From Planctomycetaceae bacterium (GTDB lineage: Bacteria; Planctomycetota; Phycisphaerae; Phycisphaerales; SM1A02), in assembly GCA_027488415.1 (NCBI GenBank), contig JAIYBS010000314.1, positions 1 through 7,657 on the forward strand: a stretch of 7,657 bases of DNA, in the 5' to 3' direction. The position numbers and the translations under genes are program-made. A model generated the notes under the pieces. That model ran no database searches. It saw only the letters and a list, made by a program, of their open reading frames with translations, and had not been told where the DNA came from. Positions 1 to 5,850 of the stretch are shown one piece after another; position 1 is the first letter of the stretch; every line of letters starts with the position of its first letter.

Positions 1-397
1 CCGCGACGAGCGTCTCCTTGTTCGCGAGCGCGATGTCGCAGCCGCGCTCGATCGCCGCGAGGACGGGCGCGAGCCCCGCGACGCCGACGATCGCCGCCAT
101 CACCATGTCTCCCGGCTGCGCGATTCGCTCGACGAGCTCGAGCGCCGCGTCGGGACCGCGGGACACGCGGAGCCCGGCCGGCAGCTTCGCCGCCGCGTCG
201 CCGTTGGCGACCGCGACGTCCTGCACGCCGAACGCCGCCGCCTGCTCGGCGAGCAGCGCGGCGTTGCCGCCGGCCGCGAGCCCGACCACGCGGAACGCGG
301 GGCCGCCGATCGCGTTCAGGTGCGCGACGACCTCGAGGGTCGCCGTGCCGATCGAGCCCGTGGAGCCGAGGACGATGATGCGCCTGGGGTCGGCCAT
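1..397 (-). CDS. dxr: 1-deoxy-D-xylulose 5-phosphate reductoisomerase, N-terminal part (cut by window edge)
   Basis: Only the first 132 residues are visible; the gene continues past the left edge. Known role of the family: NADPH-dependent rearrangement and reduction of 1-deoxy-D-xylulose 5-phosphate to 2-C-methyl-D-erythritol 4-phosphate, the committed step of the MEP route to isoprenoids, in the cytosol. Seen here: the Rossmann nucleotide-binding motif GSTGSIG at residues 11-17 directly after a beta strand (RRIIVL), then the family signature GVAGLAPVLAAIERG at about 105-119 and LANKETLV at 124-131, which contains the conserved Lys. The metal-binding and catalytic domains lie outside the window. 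The ATG at 395-397 is the natural start because it puts the Rossmann motif about 10 residues from the N-terminus, as usual. No clear Shine-Dalgarno precedes it. The upstream RNase stop codon is only 10 bases away, so translational coupling and co-transcription are likely. Identification is confident. Confidence 0.95.
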   Translation of the reverse strand, partial: MADPRRIIVLGSTGSIGTATLEVVAHLNAIGGPAFRVVGLAAGGNAALLAEQAAAFGVQDVAVANGDAAAKLPAGLRVSRGPDAALELVERIAQPGDMVMAAIVGVAGLAPVLAAIERGCDIALANKETLVA

Positions 398-407
398 GGT
401 TCGTCGC

Positions 408-3400
408 TCAGCGGTCGTCGCGTCCGCCGCCGGTCGGCGACTTCAGCCGCCGCATCCAGCCGGTGACGCTCCGGATCGTCTTCTTCGCCGCGGCCAGCGC
501 GTCGTCGCCCGAGGGCGCAGCTGGGCTCGGGGATTCCGATGCCGGCTGCGCGGACTCTGCCCTCGGCTTCGGCGAACGTGCGGGCCGATCGGTCGGGGCA
601 CGCTCCGCGCGCGGCTCGCTGCCGGCGGACTCGGCCGCGGCGTTTCCGCCGTCGCCGCCGCCGGACTCGCCGCCCTCGGAACGATCGCCGTTGCGACCGC
701 GACCGCCGCGCCGACGGCGCCGACGGCGCTTGCGCTTGCCGCCCTCGCCGTTCCCGTCGTCGTCGCCGCCGCCGTTGCCGTCGCTCTCGTCGCCGCCGGC
801 TTCGGTGCCCTCGGCATCGCCGGCCTGCGGCTCGCCGTCACCGTCGCCGTCGTCCGAGCCCGCGTCGTCGGCGCCCTCGGCACCGCCCTCCGCGGATCCG
901 CCGCCCTCGCGGTTGCCCTTCTTGCGTCCGCGGCCGCCGCGGCGACGGCGCCGGCGCTTGCGGCGTCCGCCGCCCTCGCCGTCGTCGCCCTCGGTGCCGG
1001 CATCGCCGTCCTGCGAGCCCGCGAAGAACTCGCGGTCCGCCGCGTCGAGCGCGTCGAGGTCCGACACGTCCTGGCCCATCTCCGCGCGCGACGCGCGCTC
1101 CACCGCACGCGCCTCGCGAGCAGCGGCGCGTGCCGCGAACGCCTCGTTGCGCAGCCTGGCCTCCTCCTCGCGGGCGCGGAGCCGCTCCTCGCGGAGCCGG
1201 GCCTCCTCGACCTTGCGCTCGGCCTCCTCGGCCTTGCGGCGGGCGTCCTCCTCCTTGCGCCGCGCGTCCTCCTCGCGGCGACGCGTGTCGCGCTCTGCGT
1301 CGGCGCGGCGGATCAGCTCCGACACGCTCGGCTCGTCCGCGCTCGGCGTCGGCAGGTCGTCGAACCCGCCGGCCAGCGCGATCGCGGTGGCGTCGGCGGG
1401 CGCTGGCTTGCGACGGCGTCGGCGCCGGCGGCGGCCTCCGCCCTCGTCGACGATCTCGTCGTCGCCGTCGAAGTCGTCGCCCTCGGGCACCGAATCGGGC
1501 AGCTCCGACAGGCGGGGCACCGGGATGCGCGGCAGGCGGTCCACCTCGATGTCCGCGCCGCGGTCGTCGTAGGCGTACATGTCCACCCGGTCCATCGCGA
1601 ACGCCTCGCTGATGCGGATGTCGACGCGCTTGCCCGCGCGCTCCTCGAGGTCGTGCAGCGCGTTGCGCCGCGTGCTCAGGAAGACGCCGGCGACGCGCGA
1701 GCTGCAGACCACCTCGACGCGCGCGATGCGGTCATGGCAGAAGAGCAGGCCGATGCGCCGCAGGATGTCCGCGGCCACCGCGTCGGGGACGCGGACCTCG
1801 CCGCTGCCGTGGCAGTGCGGGCAGTCCATGAAGTGCGTCTTGTGCAGGCCCGGGCGCATGCGCTGGCGGGTCATCTCGACGATGCCGAAGTCGCTGATCT
1901 CGAGCGTCGTCGTCTTCGCGCGGTCGCGGCGCAGGTTGTTGTCCAGGCGCGCCTCGATCTCGCGGCGGTGCTTCGACGACCGCATGTCGATGAGGTCGTT
2001 GACGATGATGCCGCCGAGGTCACGCAGCCGCAGCTGGCGGGCGATCTCGTCGACCGCCTCCTTGTTGGTGTTGAACGCGTTGGTCTCGCTGTCGCGCGCG
2101 CTGCGGCTCTTGCCGCTGTTCACGTCGATCGCCACCATCGCCTCGGTCTGGTCGATCACCAGCGCGCCGCCCGAGGGCAGGGGCACCTCGCGCGCGTGGA
2201 TCTGCTCGACCTGTCGCTCGACGCCGAAGGCCTCGAAGATCGGTGCCTGGCGGTCGTAGAAGAGCAGCTTCGGCGCGTTGATCGGCGCCACGACCTGGAG
2301 GAAGGTCTTCGCGCGGCTGAAGGCGCCCTCGCTGTCGACCACGATCGCCTCGACGCTGTCGTCGGCGATGTCGCGGATCGTCCGCACCAGCAGGTCGCTC
2401 TCGGTGTAGAGCGCGCACGGCGCGCCCGTCGAGTTCGTGCGGCGCTCCATCGCCTCCCAGAGGCGCTGCAGGTAGAGCGCGTCGCGCTGCAGCTCGGTCT
2501 TGGTGCGGTCGAAGCCCGCGGTGCGGAGGATGAAGCCGAAGCCCTCGGGCAGCTCGAGGCTGTCGAGGATGCGGCGCATCTCGCGGCGCTGGTCCTCGTC
2601 GTCCACCTTGCGGCTGACGCCGACCTTGTCCATCTGCGGCATCATCACCAGCAGGCGGCCCGGGATCGAGATGTAGCTGGTGAGGGTCGGGCCCTTCGTG
2701 CCGATGCCTTCCTTCAGCACCTGCACGATGACCTCCTGGCCGCGCTTCAGCGCCTCCTGGATCGGCGGCCGGTCGCGGCGCGCGATCTTCTTGCCGACGC
2801 GCTCCGTCTTCTCGCCGCCGGGGAAGTACTGCGGGTGCAGGTCGCTGATGTGGAGGAAGCCGTTCTGGCCCTCGCCGAAGTCGACGAACGCGGCCTGGAT
2901 GGCCGGCTCGACGTTCATCACGCGCCCCTTGTAGATGTTGCCGACGTTCGTCGCCGTCGTCTCGCGCTCGGCGAAGATCTGCTCGAGCCGGCCGTCCTCG
3001 AGCACCGCGATGCGGCACTCCTCGCCCGGCACGTCGTTGACCACCATCACCTGGCGGCGCTTCGGCCCGGTGCTGGCGACCTGCTGCGTCTCCTTCTTGC
3101 GTCCGCGCCCGCCGCGGCGGCGGCGGCGCTTGCGCCCGCCGGACTCGCCCTCGGATTCGCCGGATTCCGACTCCTCGGAGCCTTCCGCGCCGTCCTCGGC
3201 GAGGGCTTCCTCGGACTCCTCGGACTCCTCGGAGTCGTCGGCATCCTCTGCCTCGTCGTCCGCGGACTCCTCGTCCTCCTCTTCTTCCTCCTCTTCCTCG
3301 TCGTCGATCGCGCGGACGGGCAGGATGGGCGCGTCCTCGCCGCTCTCGAGCGCCTCAAGCGACGCGAAGGCCGCCGAGTCGATGGCGCCGCCGTCCTCGT

Positions 3401-3524
3401 CGTGGTGGTCGTGCGCCTCGCCGTGGGCCTCGTCGGCCCCGTGCTCGGAGTGGTGTCCCTCCGCGTGGGCGTGCTCGCCGTCGCGGGGCTCGTGCTCTTC
3501 ATTCGTGCGTTCGGTGTCTGCCAC
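408..3524 (-). CDS. rne: Ribonuclease E/G family protein with long low-complexity N- and C-terminal arms
   Basis: Endoribonuclease of the RNase E/G family, expected to cut single-stranded AU-rich RNA in mRNA decay and rRNA/tRNA maturation. Numbered from the GTG start it has 1038 residues. Order: His-rich segment (11-41), acidic Glu/Asp/Ser segment (75-128), Arg/Lys patch (131-144), S1 RNA-binding domain (about 192-274, with GNIYKGRV and GFLHISDLHPQYF), then the catalytic core. The two metal-binding aspartates are present: D467 in AIDVNSGKS and D510 in DLGGIIVNDLIDM, separated by 43 residues exactly as D303 and D346 of E. coli RNase E. The zinc-link CPHC (C568, C571) matches E. coli C404/C407. 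After about residue 670 come an Arg run (698-705), a highly charged helix (735-814), two more RGGRGR patches (854-869, 930-944), Gly/Asp-rich linkers and a basic C-terminal helix. E. coli RNase E is of similar length, but its arms are not like these. Whether to call it rne or rng is uncertain; catalytic competence is well supported. A TTG six bases upstream is less likely as start. Confidence 0.95.
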   Translation of the reverse strand: MADTERTNEEHEPRDGEHAHAEGHHSEHGADEAHGEAHDHHDEDGGAIDSAAFASLEALESGEDAPILPVRAIDDEEEEEEEEDEESADDEAEDADDSEESEESEEALAEDGAEGSEESESGESEGESGGRKRRRRRGGRGRKKETQQVASTGPKRRQVMVVNDVPGEECRIAVLEDGRLEQIFAERETTATNVGNIYKGRVMNVEPAIQAAFVDFGEGQNGFLHISDLHPQYFPGGEKTERVGKKIARRDRPPIQEALKRGQEVIVQVLKEGIGTKGPTLTSYISIPGRLLVMMPQMDKVGVSRKVDDEDQRREMRRILDSLELPEGFGFILRTAGFDRTKTELQRDALYLQRLWEAMERRTNSTGAPCALYTESDLLVRTIRDIADDSVEAIVVDSEGAFSRAKTFLQVVAPINAPKLLFYDRQAPIFEAFGVERQVEQIHAREVPLPSGGALVIDQTEAMVAIDVNSGKSRSARDSETNAFNTNKEAVDEIARQLRLRDLGGIIVNDLIDMRSSKHRREIEARLDNNLRRDRAKTTTLEISDFGIVEMTRQRMRPGLHKTHFMDCPHCHGSGEVRVPDAVAADILRRIGLLFCHDRIARVEVVCSSRVAGVFLSTRRNALHDLEERAGKRVDIRISEAFAMDRVDMYAYDDRGADIEVDRLPRIPVPRLSELPDSVPEGDDFDGDDEIVDEGGGRRRRRRRRKPAPADATAIALAGGFDDLPTPSADEPSVSELIRRADAERDTRRREEDARRKEEDARRKAEEAERKVEEARLREERLRAREEEARLRNEAFAARAAAREARAVERASRAEMGQDVSDLDALDAADREFFAGSQDGDAGTEGDDGEGGGRRKRRRRRRGGRGRKKGNREGGGSAEGGAEGADDAGSDDGDGDGEPQAGDAEGTEAGGDESDGNGGGDDDGNGEGGKRKRRRRRRRGGRGRNGDRSEGGESGGGDGGNAAAESAGSEPRAERAPTDRPARSPKPRAESAQPASESPSPAAPSGDDALAAAKKTIRSVTGWMRRLKSPTGGGRDDR
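693..965 (-). repeat. Duplicated Arg-rich GGRGR modules in the RNase E/G C-terminal arm
   Basis: Two near-identical basic modules (918-965 and 693-737) read RRKRRRRRRGGRGRKK and KRKRRRRRRRGGRGR. Each is preceded by a Gly/Asp/Glu-rich stretch (for example DGEGGG and DGNGEGG), so the repeated unit is an acidic-glycine linker followed by an Arg run and an RGGRGR box. A third copy, RKRRRRRGGRGRKK, lies before the S1 domain (3093-3134), and a bare Arg run follows the core (1407-1433). These are expected to bind RNA electrostatically. Confidence 0.75.
1083..1322 (-). other. Highly charged helix within RNase E/G (coiled coil or single alpha-helix)
   Basis: Residues 735-814 of the RNase are almost entirely Arg, Glu, Lys, Asp and Ala, with an internal near-repeat of the unit REEDARRK/KEEDARRK/KAEEAERK. 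The regular alternation of acidic and basic residues three to four apart is typical of either a coiled coil or an isolated ER/K-type helix. It sits between the catalytic core and the RGG-rich end, and could act as an oligomerisation segment, an RNA-binding arm or a rigid spacer. E. coli RNase E also has a charged helical RNA-binding segment after its core; direct homology is not shown. Confidence 0.6.
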
Positions 3525-3530
3525 GATCAA

Positions 3531-3536
3531 TCCTCT
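3531..3536 (-). promoter_or_regulatory. Shine-Dalgarno that decides the RNase E/G start
   Basis: On the minus strand the sequence reads AGAGGA, then TTGATC, then GTG GCA GAC. The purine-rich AGAGGA is six bases before the GTG (3522-3524), a good spacing, and directly abuts the in-frame TTG (3528-3530), leaving it no spacer. This favours GTG over TTG as the initiator. It is the clearest ribosome-binding site in the window; ptsI and dxr have none that I can see. Confidence 0.7.
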
Positions 3537-3550
3537 GCCGCATCGAGCGG

Positions 3551-3568
3551 CGGTTCGTGGCGGAACCG
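3551..3568 (-). promoter_or_regulatory. Hairpin in the RNase E/G leader, close to the start codon
   Basis: A 6-bp perfect inverted repeat (CGGTTC / GAACCG on either strand) encloses a 6-base loop, extendable by two G-U pairs. It ends 14 bases before the Shine-Dalgarno. No T-run follows it on the minus strand, so it is not an intrinsic terminator. It could shape ribosome access or be a cleavage platform, but short GC hairpins arise often by chance in such DNA. Confidence 0.35.
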
Positions 3569-3612
3569 TTGGTGCCGGCCGGCGTCAGCACGCGCGCGGC
3601 GGAAGCGGCAGC

Positions 3613-3650
3613 TCGCCCGGGGGACCCCAGTGGGATCCGTGTCCGGGCGA
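3613..3650 (-). promoter_or_regulatory. Long imperfect hairpin in the RNase E/G leader
   Basis: Outer arms 3613-3620 and 3643-3650 pair perfectly over 8 bp (TCGCCCGG / CCGGGCGA). Inner arms 3622-3628 and 3632-3638 pair in 6 of 7 positions around a 3-base loop. It is the most extensive structure in the gap, about 90 to 130 bases upstream of the GTG start. No T-run follows on the minus strand. A neighbouring 6-bp hairpin (3648-3653 / 3659-3664) shares bases 3648-3650, so the two compete slightly. E. coli rne mRNA is autoregulated through a structured 5' leader; whether the same happens here is inference only. Confidence 0.4.
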
Positions 3651-3859
3651 CGGTCGTTCCGTCGGTTGCATGTGGCACAGGCTCTTCAAGCGCACCGTGA
3701 GTTCCGCCTGGTCGCCGCCGTCTCGCGCACTCCATCGTGGAGCGCAGGTGGGTCCGCCACGCGCAGGTCGGGGGCCGGCGCCGGAAGGGCACCAACCCGC
3801 TTCGCACCGTGGGGCGGACCGCGCGTCTCGAGCGCCGGGTCGACCCGTTGTCCTTGCAT

Positions 3860-3883
3860 CGCCGCCGGCACGCGCCCGCGGCG
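3860..3883 (-). terminator. Weak candidate 3'-end hairpin after ptsI
   Basis: Ten bases after the ptsI stop codon, arms 3860-3865 and 3878-3883 pair over 6 bp, followed by one mismatch and 3 further pairs (3867-3869 / 3874-3876) around a 4-base loop. No T-run follows on the minus strand, so it does not meet the intrinsic terminator pattern seen after dnaK. It may protect the 3' end or pause polymerase, or be chance. Confidence 0.25.
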
Positions 3884-3893
3884 TTGATCCTCG

Positions 3894-5651
3894 CTACTCC
3901 GCCACCCAGTGGCCGAAGACGTCGGGATCGAGTTTCCTGAGCTCGTCGCGCAAGGCCGTCTCGACCTGGCGCTCCGAGTCGAACGACCCGACCCGTCGGG
4001 CCAGCCGTTCGCAGTGTTCCATCGTCACCGACCGGATGACCCGCTTGATGACGGGGATCTGGTCGGGAACCATGGAGAGTGTACGCAATCCCATGCCCAG
4101 CAACAACATGGAAAACAGGGGTTCTCCGGCCATCTCGCCGCAGACGCTGCAGTCGATGTTGCCCGACCGGGCCGCCCGGACCACGGACTTGACCAGGTAG
4201 ACGACCGCCGGATGGGCCGCCTGGTAGAGGTGGGCCACCCGCTCGTTGCCGCGATCGACCGCCAGCGTGTACTGGATCAGGTCGTTGGTGCCGATCGAGA
4301 AGAAGTTGCTCTCCGCGGCAAAGACGCGGCTCATCAGCGCGGCCGACGGCACCTCGATCATCACGCCGACGGGCATCTGCCGGTCGAAGGGGATGCCCTC
4401 GTCCTCGAGCTCCTCGGAGATGTCCGCGAGCATCAGCTTGCCCTGGCGCAGCTCCATCGGGTTCGAGACCAGCGGGAACATCGTCTTCACCGGCCCGTGC
4501 GCGCTCGCGCGCAGGATCGCCCGCAGCTGCCCCTTGAACTCCGCCGGGTTCGCCAGCGAGTGGCGGATCGAGCGGAGCCCGAGGAACGGGTTGCGCTCCG
4601 GCTCCTCCATCTGCTCCTGCGTGTACTTGTCGGCTCCGAGGTCGCAGGTGCGGATCGTGAGCGGCTTGCCCTTCAGCAGCCGGATCGCGCGCAGGTACGC
4701 GTCGAGGTGATCCTGCTCGGTCGGCGGCTCCTTGCGCGTGAGCCAGAGGAACTCCGTCCGGTAGAGGCCGACGCCGTCGCCGCCGTTGGCGAGGACGGCC
4801 TCGATCTCCTCCGGGAACTCGATGTTCCCCATCAGCTGGATGCGCACGCCGTCCTTCGTGACGGCCTCGAGCCCGCTCAGCTCGCGCAGCGCCGCGCGGG
4901 AACGCAGCGAGCGCTCCTGCTTTCGACGGTATTCCTCGAGCGTGCGCGCGTCGGGGCGCACGATCACCATGCCGTCGTTGCCGTCGACGATCAGCTCGTC
5001 GCCGTCCTCGACCTCGGCCGAGAGCCGCTGGCAGCCGACCACCGACGGCAGCCCGAGCGCGCGCGCCACGATCGACGTGTGCCCGGTGCGGCCGCCGAGG
5101 TCGGTGACGATCGCGATCACCTTCGAGCGGTCCATCGCCGCCGCCTGGCTCGGCGTGAGCTCGTGCGCGACGACCACCGCCGGCGCGTCGAGCTGCGCGA
5201 GGCGGCTCTCCTGCGCGCCCATGAGGTGGCCGAGCACGCGGCGCTCGAGGTCGATGACGTCGTTGGCCTTCTGCTCGAAGACCTCGTTGCCCATGCGCTT
5301 GAACTGGTCGACGAGCACGCGGAACTGGTCCGCGACCGCCTGCTCGGCGGTGACGAGCCCCTCGGACACGCGCCGCTCCGTCGCGGCGACGAGCGCCTTG
5401 TCGCGCAGCAGGCCCGCGTGGAACTGGAAGATCTTCGCGGGCTCCTCGCCGAGCTCGCGGCGCGTGCGCTCGCTGAGCTCCGCGATCTCGCGGCCGGCCG
5501 CGGCGAGCGCCTCGTGCAGGCGCGCGTGCTGCGCGGCGACCTCGGATGCGTCGATGGTGCGGTGCGGGACCACCTGCTCGGCGGAACCCACCAGGAATGC
5601 GCGCCCGACGATGATGCCGGGGCTGACGGCGATGCCCTTGATGCGCTGCAT
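3894..5651 (-). CDS. ptsI: Phosphoenolpyruvate-protein phosphotransferase (PTS enzyme I)
   Basis: Cytosolic enzyme that takes phosphate from PEP onto a histidine and passes it to HPr, the first step of the phosphotransferase system. The 585-residue length is normal for plain enzyme I, and there is no N-terminal GAF domain as in PtsP. Domains: N-terminal PEP-utiliser domain (opening GIAVSPGIIVGRA at 6-18) with an inserted helical HPr-binding part (about 30-145); phospho-histidine H191 in GGRTGHTSIVARALGLPSVVG; C-terminal PEP-binding barrel with R298 (GLYRTEF), R334 (TIRTCD), NPFLGLRSIR (354-363), E433 (MIEVP), the GTNDLIQYTLAVDRGNE segment (454-470, containing D457) and the catalytic cysteine C504 in CGEMAG. 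All key residues are present, so it should be active. The ATG at 5649-5651 starts exactly where family members start, although no Shine-Dalgarno is visible. No gene for HPr or any EII component is adjacent in the window, so its partner must be elsewhere. It is separated from dnaK by a terminator. Confidence 0.97.
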   Translation of the reverse strand: MQRIKGIAVSPGIIVGRAFLVGSAEQVVPHRTIDASEVAAQHARLHEALAAAGREIAELSERTRRELGEEPAKIFQFHAGLLRDKALVAATERRVSEGLVTAEQAVADQFRVLVDQFKRMGNEVFEQKANDVIDLERRVLGHLMGAQESRLAQLDAPAVVVAHELTPSQAAAMDRSKVIAIVTDLGGRTGHTSIVARALGLPSVVGCQRLSAEVEDGDELIVDGNDGMVIVRPDARTLEEYRRKQERSLRSRAALRELSGLEAVTKDGVRIQLMGNIEFPEEIEAVLANGGDGVGLYRTEFLWLTRKEPPTEQDHLDAYLRAIRLLKGKPLTIRTCDLGADKYTQEQMEEPERNPFLGLRSIRHSLANPAEFKGQLRAILRASAHGPVKTMFPLVSNPMELRQGKLMLADISEELEDEGIPFDRQMPVGVMIEVPSAALMSRVFAAESNFFSIGTNDLIQYTLAVDRGNERVAHLYQAAHPAVVYLVKSVVRAARSGNIDCSVCGEMAGEPLFSMLLLGMGLRTLSMVPDQIPVIKRVIRSVTMEHCERLARRVGSFDSERQVETALRDELRKLDPDVFGHWVAE

Positions 5652-5764
5652 GGCGTGAGCGACGGTGCGCCCGGGTCGGCGTGGCGCGCGACGTGCGCGT
5701 CAGGCCGGGCGGAGCGGAGTCGAAGGGACGAAGCCTATGGCATCCGTGCGCGTCCGCAAGCCCC
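5652..5764 (-). other. Leader region of ptsI, promoter not resolved
   Basis: This stretch between the dnaK terminator and the ptsI start must hold the ptsI promoter if the terminator is efficient. The best match I see on the minus strand is TTGCGG (5754-5759), 16 bases, then TAGGCT (5732-5737). Each box agrees with the sigma-70 consensus at only 3 of 6 positions, so this is weak. No open frame or RNA gene is recognisable. Confidence 0.25.
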
Positions 5765-5809
5765 GAATAAGAACCGCCCCCGGCGGCCGTGGGGCTCGCC
5801 GGGGGCGGT
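5765..5809 (-). terminator. Intrinsic terminator of dnaK
   Basis: Arms 5773-5784 and 5798-5809 form a 12-bp perfect, mostly G-C stem around a 13-base loop whose edge can add one more G-C pair. Read on the minus strand, the hairpin is followed at once by TTCTTATTC, a T-rich run in otherwise very GC-rich DNA. The hairpin begins 41 bases after the dnaK stop codon. Position, stem strength and tail together make a standard Rho-independent terminator. The run is not a pure T-tract, so termination may be incomplete. Confidence 0.85.
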
Positions 5810-5850
5810 GGTTCTCGCGCGTGCCGCGGTCGCCCGCGGTCCGTGCCGGA

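Larger units (their letters stand above)
3525..3893 (-). other. 369-base gene-free gap: ptsI 3' end and structured RNase E/G leader
   Basis: No credible gene lies here. Short open frames of 61 codons (3686-3871) and 102 codons (3499-3807, from a GTG) on the minus strand have Arg/Pro/Ala-rich translations typical of chance frames in GC-rich DNA, no ribosome-binding site, and no family resemblance. The gap contains several inverted repeats (3551-3568, 3613-3650, 3648-3664, 3727-3745, 3860-3883). A TTGAAG hexamer on the minus strand (3684-3689) could be part of a -35 box, but no good -10 follows, so I do not call a promoter. The length and the absence of a strong terminator after ptsI leave two options open: a separate RNase promoter with a long leader, or read-through from ptsI. 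Confidence 0.6.

Noticed and set aside
640..1000. Dense GCC/CGC/CGTC triplet runs that look like a microsatellite or short-repeat array
   Set aside because: They are the coding sequence for the Arg, Gly, Asp and Glu low-complexity tail of the RNase and stay in frame, with no regular spacer-repeat pattern as in CRISPR.
3499..3807. A 102-codon minus-strand frame between ptsI and the RNase gene
   Set aside because: GTG start, no ribosome-binding site, Arg/Pro-rich translation without recognisable motif, and it overlaps the start of the RNase gene out of frame.
3686..3871. A 61-codon minus-strand frame just after ptsI
   Set aside because: No ribosome-binding site and no recognisable motif; an HPr gene was looked for here, and the conserved HPr histidine region is absent.
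18..3887. A 1289-codon open frame on the plus strand running antisense to dxr, the RNase and the gap
   Set aside because: It spans three unrelated regions and its translation is low-complexity Ala/Arg/Val/Leu, mirroring the antisense of GC-rich codons and the Arg/Glu-rich RNase. Stop codons are rare in this frame because of base composition. No family resemblance.
5732..5759. A sigma-70-like promoter for ptsI (TTGCGG, 16 bases, TAGGCT)
   Set aside because: Only half of each hexamer matches the consensus, which is expected by chance; it is noted as unresolved and not called as a promoter.
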